Translations under genes and position numbers: made by a program
Assembly: GCA_009760855.2 (NCBI GenBank)
Contig: WPIO01000055.1
Span: forward strand, 1,226,001 to 1,290,000
Length of the DNA: 64,000 nucleotides
Direction: 5' to 3'
Source: Cristatella mucedo
Lineage: Eukaryota > Bryozoa > Phylactolaemata > Cristatellidae
Notes under the pieces: generated by a model
Databases searched by the model: none
What the model saw: only the letters and a program-made list of their open reading frames with translations
What the model was told of the DNA's origin: nothing
In this document: positions 11,801 through 23,800 of the stretch, in pieces
Layout: every line of letters begins with the position of its first letter
Position numbering within the stretch: the first letter of the stretch is position 1

Positions 11801-14800
11801 CACTAAACGCCTGTCCGATGCTCTGCCACGTCGTTCGAAGTTTTTTACCTATAACTTACACTAATTTCTGACTTGACACGGTTTCAGTTGTGAAGTAGAA
11901 TCACATGTAATGTCTTCGCGTGGCTAAGCAAGATCAGTTCTAATAAAATTCAGTGCGACTACTCTTAAAAAGACTTACAGAAAGCATAGAAATGTTCGAC
12001 ATTAACGAGCGAGGTTGGCCCCGGAGAAATCGGGTGGAGTATGAACTATAAGCACTAGTTGGTCTTCTCATCGTGATTGGTTAACCATTAGGTGGCAGCT
12101 AAGGCACCTTTGATGTTCATGTACCGTTAGTTCGGATTATGTCCAGCTCGACGGGTCAGGTGCTAAACGACAGGATGCCAGCTCTCTGCGTTTTTCCGAC
12201 TCAAAAGGCTCTCTTGTAAGCACTGTTCACGAGTCTCGCCAATATGAATCCTAGAGCCAAACTCTAATAGTTCCTTTGTACGGTCTTCATCACACAATTC
12301 AGCTTGTGACTGTTTTGTATTTTCGGAAAATACTCAGCCAGAATGGTTTCAGGTTTCAGGTGAATACCTATAGCAAAGAATCTGTACGTAAGCCTTGTAA
12401 TATTTACCTGATAGCTGTCACGCTTGGCTACGACGAAACAAGCTCGTTGCCAGGCATTGCCCTGGTTGCCACTCTTCGACCACACCACTGTCCTCGAAGT
12501 CGGCGACTGGGTACCCACTATGGAAACGGTTAGATTGCCCACTCCTGCACCATACATGTGATAGAAGAAGCACACGTTCGTGTCTTGACCAGGATTCAAA
12601 GCCGGTGACGTGAGTGATGCAGTGTTTCCTACAGGTGATCCGTCTGCATACATGTAGTAGCCTGCAAAGATCAAAGGTAAAGGTTAATGTTGTGGCGACA
12701 TACTGCTGCATACAAGTTTACTGGTTTAATTCTCGTTTCACCGTACCAATGCTAGTGGTGTGATCTCCTTGTGGTCCTGTGGAAAGCGACCGGCTGCCCC
12801 TGTTGATGCGTACAAATCTGTAGGCAGAGAAAGACGTCGTGTAGCCACAGATGGCATCAGACTCTTCGAAGTCGCAGCTACCCGCTGTTTGACTCGTCGG
12901 CTGGCTCGGGATGCTTTTGGTAGTTGAAGGAAGTGTTACGAAGCTGGTGGTGCTCACCTCAGAACCTACAACGCAGCAGCCGTAAGCACGGTTATTAGGT
13001 TTAACGGATAGTCACCAATGAACATTATCCCTAAGGCTGCAGGGTAATTAATCACGTGCATATTCTTGCTGTATAGTCGTCCCTAGCCACTTCTTCTTTT
13101 GGCTATCTGTGCTTCAGTCTGTCATGGTTTTTCAGATATATCCATTTAAAATTTGAACGACCTAATGAAAATATACAAGAGTTTGCTCCATCGTTCGAGG
13201 GCACTTTACACCTCTGTATTACAATGAAACTTAAAATTCTGATAAGTGTGGGCGGTAGGCCAACGTATTTGAGCGCCGTCCATTCCGACAAATCTGTCAT
13301 TGCTAGATGCTGCCGCTCGACCACTCCTTGCATGTGGGCAAGAACGTTTTTCTAAAATTTTGGGTATGGTGAAGCAAAGCAAGTCAGAGCGTACTGTTAA
13401 CTGATTGGCTATTCTAGCGTATTTAAATGTATAATGATAATAATAAGATTTTTTAAAGTCTGCAATGTCTGATTATGTCTAATATATTGGGTAATTCGAG
13501 TGAAATGGCAACTAATGGATTGTCATAACATGTCCAGAGGGCTCTAATTACGATCAAAACTGTATTTAGAGGGTTGTGGATAATTTTCTAAGGTTAAGCT
13601 CTGAAAATATTGGCTTATAAATAAATAATCTGACTGCACGAAAATTGACTTATCGTTGTAGAATCTGGAACTGAATAACGGCGATAAACGAGGGACGACT
13701 CTAATTGGATCTCAGCAACGCTTTGAGCTTCGCGTAGATCGATTAAAAGCATTTATATGCCTGTGTTTGCAGCTCGTCCTGGTTTATTGAAATTACCAGT
13801 TGGGTTAGAGTAAGTAGAGCGCTTCATCGCCATGGCACGGGCAAGCGGCAGCCGAAAGTTGCAGACTGAGAAGCGACGCCTGCCTCAGTCTGAGAGGTGC
13901 CTGCAATGGAGTTTCGGCTTAAGGCCACAGTACAGCAGACGCTGCCAGGCTCCGGCGGAGCCGAAACACGCCGCTCCAGCTGAAGTGATTGGATTGGCAA
14001 GGCTCCCGGGGAGCAGACAGTCAACAGCTCTAGAGGAGCAGATGCTCGAGGCACCAGTAAAAGAAACTGACGATGCATTCGCGGAGAAAACTAGTAGTGC
14101 ATCCGCGGTGGATAAGACCTGCGACGAGCGCATTACTATTTATCGCAGCAAGCGATGCCCCGATAGTGAAATGAACGGGTCCGCATTTCGCGCTGCCACG
14201 ACCTGCCTTTATAACTCTCCCCCCCCCCCTAGCCACACAGGAGCACCTGCAGTTAATGGAAAACAACTTGCATCCTACTATAGGACGTCGTCGAGTGGTC
14301 GTGGAGCTAAGGAGATTCTGATTTTACTGAGAGCTCGCATTTGGCTTCTACCAGCAACTACATTTCCTTTCTTTGCATCATCTTGTCATCGCCTCACGAT
14401 CCTCAGTGACGTGCGCTCGGTTTTACCGGAGAACCTCCCTCTCGCGGTGAACTAGTCTGTATTTCCTCACTGTTTTCGTGATTGCCTGTAATAAATAAAT
14501 AATAAATCAATAATAAAGGATTAAAATATAAAATAAATAAAATAAAATAAATATAAATAAAATAAAATAAATATATATATAATAAAATAAATAAATAAAT
14601 ATAAAAAAATAAAATAAATAATAAAGGATAAAGGATTTAGCACATGTTACTAGCCATGGCTTCTATCAAGTAGTGAAACTGAAGGCAGTTGTATGCTTAT
14701 CAAAATGGGACACCGCAAGTCTCATTCAAGAGCGCTTCTCCTTTAGGAGCTTAAAAGTATCGACTGTTAATTTGGCTCGATTAGGGTTCTGAAAAGACGA

Positions 14801-17800
14801 AGCAATACTATCGCATCACCAGAATTCTGTCGACTTAACAGCGCAGTGAGAGTACACATTTCGTTTAAAGACACACACAACTTGTCTTCAGCTGACTTGC
14901 CATATTGGGGCAGTATAACTTTATCTGTGTCCGCTCGGTCGTCCGCTATAGCGGAAGCATGTTGTGACCAGGCTACTATTGAAACTGCTCCGTGCTGTAT
15001 TAGCCGTTGCTACTTTGCGTGTTACTCGAGTTTGCCATTCGCTGCGCTGCATGAACACTTTTTAGACTTTAACTAACCCTATTCTAGATTTTTCTAGATA
15101 GTAAGTGCGAAGATGCCGAAACAAGCGAAGAGAATCTGCAGCCCGCTTGAAGAGAGCACAGGCAGCAGCCGGAATATATCCACGAGGGCGCCAAGCGTTC
15201 GTTACGATCAACTTCAAGCAGGAACTTTGACAGCGCCACGTGCAGTATATCCTCTCGCTGCGCTGCGCATTTCCGTCGCCATCTTCTCGTCGCTGCTGCG
15301 GCGGAGTGGCCTTCCGGCACAGCGAGTGGTAAAAAGCGCGGCCTTAGCTTAGCGAAAACGAAATCAGCTCCTTACGAGTTAACTCGAACGAGTCACACCA
15401 CTGGAGTTCATAGGCCACGTGCTGCAAACGGCTATCCGAGGCTTATGACTCCTGGCTCCCCAACCAGAAATATGTCTCATGTTGCTTACATTCGCATCAT
15501 GGGTCAGTGCGTAAAAGCTGGGAGCGTCCCAAATGTCCTTAAACTTTTATCTTGATGGCTACCGAACGTTGACATGTAAAACTTATTTACGCTCTCCTTT
15601 ATAATTTAGCAACATTAAGCCGTTTCCTGCATTTTTTGAGGAGTTTGAAATACTTTTAAAGTGACTTGTAATAAATCTGTTGATCGTAGAACATAGCCAT
15701 GCATCGCTGAGGTCTGATGAAGAACGTGACCTTGAATCTTACTTGTCTTCAGGTCAGCATAGCAGAACATAGCCATGCATTGCTGAGGTCTGATGAAGAA
15801 CGTGACCTTGACTCCTATTTGTCTTCAGGTCAGCATAGCACCTATGGTCACATTAAACAATAGCGTATATTACCATTGCAGTTTGATGCCAGTTTTAATG
15901 TCGGACTTTCTTTAGACCTTGACAAATATCAAAATAAATGAGCTATCAAGGGAGGTAAATTCTATCGTTTGGGAGTCAATGAGCGTCTGTGAGCGAGACG
16001 ATCAATGCAAGTGGCCACACTTGGTTTGACCTGTCAATCCAAGCACTGCCGATGAGAACAATTTCGTTTGGCGGTTGAGTGTCCCACTGCTTCTGGGGCG
16101 ACCCGTAAAACAGCATGCACCGTAGCAAGCACGCGCAAAACTACAGGCGATGGAAGAGCTTCGTGCTGTGGTCTCAGCAACAGAGCTCTAGAAATGCAGC
16201 TGGGCGACAGCTTCATCAGACGATATCTTGTTTGTGTCGACCACAGATTGGGTCCTGAAACTGTATTATTTGTGACGCTTCCATCATAAACCATGCACCT
16301 ACAGCTTCCAGCAAAGCTGCGTAGTGACGTTGGTTGATTGTTAAAACTCAAAAGAACACCATTGCTTGTCGCCCGACGCGCGGGCCTGAATTTGAGACGG
16401 CTCTTCTACTATCGGTGATGACCCCAGCTATCTCCGCCCACTACTCCATGCCTCCTGCCCTATGTTTGACGTCATTTGCATTGTTTGATGCTAAGTGGGT
16501 CATATGTGAGCGTACTTGCCCCCCAGATAATTGTTGATGCACTTGAGGAACTGGTATCGTCATTCGAGAAATTCAAACCGGCTCCTTTATGGCCAGCTGT
16601 GAGTGGGTTATGGCCTCAGAGGCTCATCTGCTGTTTAGGGCTTTTCTGCCAATATACACTCAGGCGCAAAACAATTCTTACGGCATGGCGCCCTGCTGCG
16701 GCTGTAAATTCTTATGGGTAAAGAAAGGTTTTTCATGCTACCATGAAAACTAAGGTTATGAGCATCGTGTTAAGATATTTATTAGCTGCCCAACGAACAA
16801 ACACAGGTTGCTAGTGTTCATGCATTTATTTTGACGTAGTCCATTTACGATTCTGTACGACCTCTCTTATCAGGACAAGTTTGGAGCCACCAGCTTCTGC
16901 TTTGTCTCTTGTGCTGTAGCGCATCAGACTGCGACTGAGTTTTGCTTAAAAAACGGTTTCCTACTGGCGCAGGCCAAACGTCAACCAACATGCCAACCTG
17001 TGTGGACCATAAATTAGCTGTCCCTTTCCTCCGCTTAAAGACAGTTGGCGACAGAAGCTTTAGCTCTGCAGGTCCTAGACTGTGGAACTCGCTTCCACAA
17101 TTCTTACGCAACGACAACTACTCTCCTACTGCCGACTATGGCACATCTTTTTCAGCGGTCCTGAGCTGCTACTTCTATGCTACTCGCTACCTCAACTGCT
17201 CTCCTGACTCTGCTATGCTTCCCACTTTCTCTTTGTTGCGTGAGACGAAGTCTGTTGGCTACCGAATGCGTACCGAAAGCCGCTTAGGCTGTGAGTGTGC
17301 TATAAAAACTCTCCTGCGTAACACCCACGTGGTCTTTGTGACTTTGTGGAGTTACAGACCGAGATACATTACATTACATTAAGAGAACTAAACGACGAAA
17401 GGCTGGCGCTTCTCTAACCTGAGGAATGAAGATGGCCTTACAGAGACGAGACCTCCATCTTGTTTACCCTGGGTAGTAATTCCTTACCTATGAGAGATGC
17501 CGTGCTTGTTCAGCGATTGGCTCGAGACTATATTTGTTGGTAGCTGGAGATTCAAAGACACAAATCAGCCGCCATAAACCATCTTTCCCCACTATTCAAG
17601 CATTCCTTCCGCAACAGAGTCAGGCGTGCTACGGGTTCGCTCAAGATTAGTAGAGAGTTAGAGGTGTTTGAGGCCTACCACTAACTCTAATCTAGCCGCG
17701 AGAATGATTAAGAAAGGCTAGCACTGTTTGGGATAAAGGGACGTGGACCGAAAGCCCAGCCTGCCGAGACCTCATAGTAGCAACAAATGCTGCATGTTTT

Positions 17801-20800
17801 TCGGCTGCTAAGTCGGGCGCTTTGCACGTCTCTAGCTGCATTTGACTCTTTATAATAACAATATTAATAGTAACAATTAATTATTATAGCCCTCTTAGTG
17901 AAATGAATCTCTTTCTGGGCACTTTGAGACGCTGTATAGAAAGAATTGCCGAAGTAAATCAATCCTAGGCGATCAAACAGCCTCTTTTTTATGGCGACAG
18001 AAGAGCCTTCACGGCTATCACCACTGCTTGCAGCGGCGATAAAGGATCAAATCCACGAACTCGGGACCGAGGTCGTGAAAGCAGCCGCCTTACTTAGTGC
18101 ACCACGATAAATGATTGGTGGCGCAATCTGCAAGCAGCAACAATCGCGAAGATCCGCCAAACGCCGTATTAAAAAAGCATTTAGTGCTGGTTCCGGGAAG
18201 TAACATACTGAAATTCTCTAATGAAAATTAGCCAAGCTCATTTTCATTAGAGAATTCGCTCGAACGAGTCGCTATAGCTTTCCAAAAATACTTGTACAGC
18301 GCGTGCAGCATTGTCTGCGAGATTTTGAAATGCCTCGTCCTTCTTCCTCTCCTTCGTCCTCTCCTTCGTCCTCTCCTTCTTCCTTCTCTTCATGTTTGTG
18401 CTCCTCCTACCGATCGTTCTCATCCTCTCCTCCTGCTCGCTATCGTCCCTCCTGCTGCTGCCCCACTCTTCTTTTTTCTATCTCCTCTTTTTCTCTCTCC
18501 TCTTCCTGCTCCCTTTCATCTAGCAGCTCCCGTTCCACTCGTCACCTTTCTCGCACTCGAAATGCCTCTTCTCCTCATCTACATGCTCCTGCATCCTCCT
18601 GCTCTCGCTCTCCCGTTCCTTGCGCTCCTCCTCCTCTTCCTCTTCTTCTGCTACTTCGACCTCTCCTCGTGCTCTTCCTGCTCTCAATACCTTCCGACTT
18701 CTCGTCTCCTCCTCCTCCTCCTCCTCTTCTTCAAGCTTCCTTCCTGTTACCCATCATGCACCTCCTGCTACCCTCGTACTCTTCAGCCCACACTCTTCCT
18801 CCTTCTCAACTGCCTCCTCCTCCTCCTACTACTCATTCTCCTCATCCTCTTTGTGCTACTTATACCGCTCCATACCCTGTTCTTCCTTCTCCTCCTCTTT
18901 CTCCTCTGCTTCCTATTCTTCCTGCTCCTCGTTCTGTGTCTCCTGCCCCCTATCTGTCTCCACTTCCGCCGCCTCTTACCACCCTTAAAGTAATATTAGC
19001 CGACTTAACAGCCTCATTCATTTAGTGACTTCGAAGCCTTCATGGCGGCTATCACCACCGCTTGTAGTGATAAGTAATGGCCAGCCTACGATAGGACTTG
19101 AACCTTATACCGAAAGATCTAGGTCAGAAAGAGTGCCTTACACCTGGCGCAAAGCCCTTCCTCTCCTCCTTCTTCGGCTGGGTTGCCGTGAACATTTTGC
19201 AGAACTTCACGAAAACTTGTAGGTTTATATTCATTGACCCACATGTAATTTTGACTATTTCGTTACGTAGATTAAATTTCAGATGACAAGTAGCGCCCAA
19301 ACTTAGGGTTTTTTCTCGAGCTCTCTAAAAAGCCTCGTGCAGCCAAGGCGCCAAAAACATGTGAAGAAAAGCGTTGGCTGTAATGAAAACCTGCTTATGC
19401 ACCCCAGTTCCCGCTCGTCGAAACTCGTGTTCATCGCTTTCAGCTTCCGTGTCACGTGACCTACAAAGACTTAGTCGCCTTCAGTTCTTATTGTAAGACA
19501 AGTCGGTTTAGATCAGCTTTCATAGCGCCCAAGTAAGCTTGTGCGTGCTTATAGGGAGCACTTGAGTATGTATGAGTGTGTAACTAACTGGGCTACCTAC
19601 TATCTAACGGTCTTGCAGTATTTGTTTCTGCGTCCTCCGCTTGCTTTTCTCTTGCATCATACCATGCAAATGGATGTTTACTGATTGCTAAAAATTCTTT
19701 CAGTGAGTTGCAACGTTTCTTGGTGTAGATATTTCAGTTTTCTTAGGATGCTATGCCAAGTGCTGTGCCAAGAGATATTACGTTAGCTTAGATGGTATTC
19801 TTCGCAGTCAAGGCTAGGCTATTAGCACATGCACGTAGGGAGTGAAACACTATTCCAGCATTTGCTCAGAGAAGCACGATGCTAGCAGTGAAAAATGAAG
19901 CTATAAAATAAAATAAAGATAGAAATGAAATTTAGAAGACTTTATGTGCGTGCTGCAAGATCTGGAGGCGTCTGATCAACGTACCAACTCGTTCGAAAAG
20001 TATGTCATCGATAGCCACGTCAGCATCTTTGTTACCTATTGAAGATTGCCTAGACGACTCGAAGTAGACCTAGAGAAACGGAAAAAGGAGATGGCTGCAG
20101 ATAAAATGACTGCAACAGCAACTGACTGCGAATGCAAACTCAACTGCCAAAGGGTTATTAATAACACGTACTTTGCGGCCTAGGCTAATGCATACCAGTT
20201 GCGTATCTCGTATTGACGAGCAGATTTTAGTAAATGCGTTAACTACCTATAGCAGTCGATCCAAGAGCACGTGTTCACAGCCAAAATTGTAACCGACATT
20301 TTTTGAAATCCTGTCGTTTCCCCAGGCCTAATGATTTCCCCAGGCCATATGATTTAGTTCCCATACCGGTAGGAGAATTCAGAGAGTGTATGTCAGTAAA
20401 AAACAATTTTCTATCGAGCCTTTCATGAACAGGGTGCAACGGGAACCAACACTGAAATATTTGTTAAAAAAAACGACTTCCACTGCAAGCCACCATGTCC
20501 GATTCATATCAAAGATATGGTGGCAACCGTCTTTCGCGGTAGCTTGCAAGGAATACATGATACATGCAAGGAATACATGATACATGCAAGGAATACGTAT
20601 ATTAAACCCCAATCGATCTTAAGCAGGGCTTTTGTAACAAAAAAATTGCTAGTACATCGAGTTTTCAAATCCACTGATCCAGATGCTCAAAGTGAACGCC
20701 AGAATATTTAATTAGCTGAGATCAGAAGCAAATGTTCTAAACTAGCCGTGTGGAGCGCGTGCCATTACTAAAGGCCGTATTCTTTATAGGGCGAGGCAGC

Positions 20801-23800
20801 TTCTCAAAGAACTGGCGCTTTCTAAGGAAATTGGGAAGCATGACTAGAGCGTGCACTACTCCGTGTCAGCCTACCTGGTAGCTGTCTCGGTTGGTGATGA
20901 CGAAGCATCCTTCTCGCCATTCCTTGCCCTGGTTGCCGCTCTTTGACCACACGACTGTCTTCGCGTTCGGCGACTTGGTATCGGCTACGGAAACAGTAAG
21001 ACTACCTACCCCTGCACCATACATGTGATAGAAGAAGCATACACTCATGTCCTGGCCAGGATTCATTGCTGGTGAAGTCATAATGGCTGCCCTGCCTACC
21101 AAGGTGCCTTCTGCATACATGTAGTAGCCTAGAAATGAAATAGCAAAAAAAGAACTTGAAACAGCTTAGAGCTCTGCTTTGCCAAGCCGATAGCTAAGAG
21201 TTCGCATAGTCATACCACTGCCCGTTGTGTGATCGCTTTGGGGTCCAGTTGTAAGCGATCTGCTACCGCTATTTGTACGTGCCCATCTGTACACACCAAA
21301 TGCCGTCGTATAGCCGCACAGTGCAGATGCATCCTCAAAGTTGCAGCTGCCCGGTATATTATTGGTCGGTTTTGCCGAGCTCTTCTGGTTAGAGGCAGTA
21401 GTTGTGACGTTGGTGGAGCTTAATGAGGCCATGACCGTTGTAGTAGCGCCAGCAGTAGCTCGATTTGTCGTCGGTAGTCGGGTCGTTGTGGGAATGATTT
21501 CATTCTCGTCGACCTCCAAAGGCGTTGCATATTCCATGTATGAACACCGGTCGTCCAAATGATTTTCGTCTACGTTGATCTGTGAACTCGTCGTACCTGC
21601 GGTTTGATTCTCATAATCAGATGCTTACCACTGCCGTGTAATCGGCTCGGAACATGATTTACAAGCTTTGCAGATGATTTGGTTCTAAAGTAACAATTTC
21701 TAAAGGCTGGCAGTGAAAAACTTAACACTGCAATGGAAAACTATCTATTTTTACTGAAACTGAACTCAGCCATAAGTAGTTCTATCGATTATTAGCCGGT
21801 TCGGATTTATGTTATTTAGGACCAATATGTCTTCTCTATAGCAGAAACAGTAAAACGAGAACATCTGAACATATGGGTGTGAATTTAAAGGTTATGGCTG
21901 ACGCTATGCAAACGTAACGAAAATTTGGCAAAGGAATTTACAGCTCTACTTTAAGGAGATGCACTTTTTAAGATTGTGAGCCTTGTTCTTTCTCTTAAAG
22001 CGTCATCCTGCTTTTATGAGTTCTTATAGATTCTATTGCCTGCTAGCCGTGCATTGAGACGCTAGCATCATTAGCTCATCAGTCGTTTCCAAATATAAAT
22101 TAGCATAACATTAAATAATTAAAAACTAACTTATTTATATAAATACAAATACTATATCTATTCATGCCGCATTTCGTGAGAAGGACTTCAGTTTAGGAAC
22201 TGCCACATGGTGTCTGCAACGTAGCTCTTTCGTTACATGCTTCTCTGCACACACTCACACACAAACCACATGCTCGCACAAGTGCACAAGCACGCGCGCA
22301 CGCACTCACGCACCCACAGCATACCTCGGTGAATAGCTATTAGTTTTCTGAAGCGGCCGAAGAGTCAACCAACCTCCGCTTATTCTTCAACCACTTCAGC
22401 ATCCCTGCGACTACTCCCTTCGTATTTAATAACAATAATAATAATAATGCACTTGATAAAGCGCCCTCAGAGAACTCAATCTCTTTCTAGGCGGTTTAAA
22501 TTTTCTGCAAAGGGAAACGCGATTGAATCACGAGTAATATCATGCTCGATAAATAACATGAATAACATGGTTAGGGGTGACATGCACAGGGTTAGCATGC
22601 AAATGTGGTTAGTGGCAGCATTTACAGTGTCAGCACGCGCAAGCGCATGAAGGACGAATCACAGGGACCCACTGAATGCTGTCATAAATAGGTGTGTTTT
22701 AAATTCTTTTTAAATGTGGTCAAGTCAGAGGATTTCGTCACTGGGATACAGCTCCGGCAGCCCTCGTGCTTACGCTCTGTGAATAAACACTTCTAATGTG
22801 AGGAAGATAAAGGACCTCATTGACTTTGACACATGCCCCGTGAACTTTGACCTTTGCCCCGGGAGAGAAATTGCGAGCTGCATATCGTCTCCCGTGAATG
22901 TGGCTGCGCTTTTGTTGAATCGCTAAGAAAGGAGATGGCTATTTGAAAATCTTCGATTTCAGGATAAGAAAAGTGCCTGAAAAAGATTTAGGACTCGCTA
23001 CCATTACGCGCTCCTTCACTGGTACGAAGTTGCGATATTCCTGTTGAGGACCAGTGTAGGCAGAACTTGCGTGATATTACTTCTTTATTATTTTTTGACA
23101 GCTTAGAAGTAGCAAAGCTTTACTTACTCCTACTTGAGCGGATCGCGCTTATAATAGACCAAGCACTCTCTATATCCAAGTGCATGTAGACAGGTTTTAG
23201 CTGCATACACATTATTTTTCAAAAAATATTAGATCTAGTTCTACGGTTTCGGCTTTCACACTCACATAACTAGCGAGGTTGTAGATACAGCCCAGAAAAT
23301 GTTCCCTTACTGAGACTGCTAACGCACAGTCATGCTGAGCGAGATAAAGCGAGATGTCCTATCCTGAATTCGAGTAGGGCTCGTCCACGAAAAGCTGGAA
23401 GCTCTAGCAAAGTTACTGGCCAATCCAAAACCATGGCTGGTTACAAAACTTCTGCATCAATAAGCTGATCAGTGGCTTTGATCCATCCCAGATGGAAGAC
23501 TATGTGTCTTTGCATGAGTTAGGCTGCAATACTCAGCACGGGCCATGTGCATCTGCCTCAAAGATGCTCTATGAAATATAACGGCTAAAATACTCTGTAT
23601 CATTATTTAAATACGCGATCACATGCTGATTGCACAACTACTCTCGGCAATTGCACATTTACATATTACTTAGCCTTGCAATCTTGCTCTCTAAAGTCAG
23701 TGGCAGTCTTTTACCAAGAAGTATTTTTGCAGTGCAGTGTATGTGACTTCCGAAACAATATTCGCCACCGTAGCATTTGCAGCTAGAGAGTAGCTAAATA

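Noticed and set aside
18292..19025. Open frames of 233-240 codons rich in Ser, Pro and Leu
   Set aside because: They exist in several frames at once because the tract is C/T only; no start context, splice or domain evidence.
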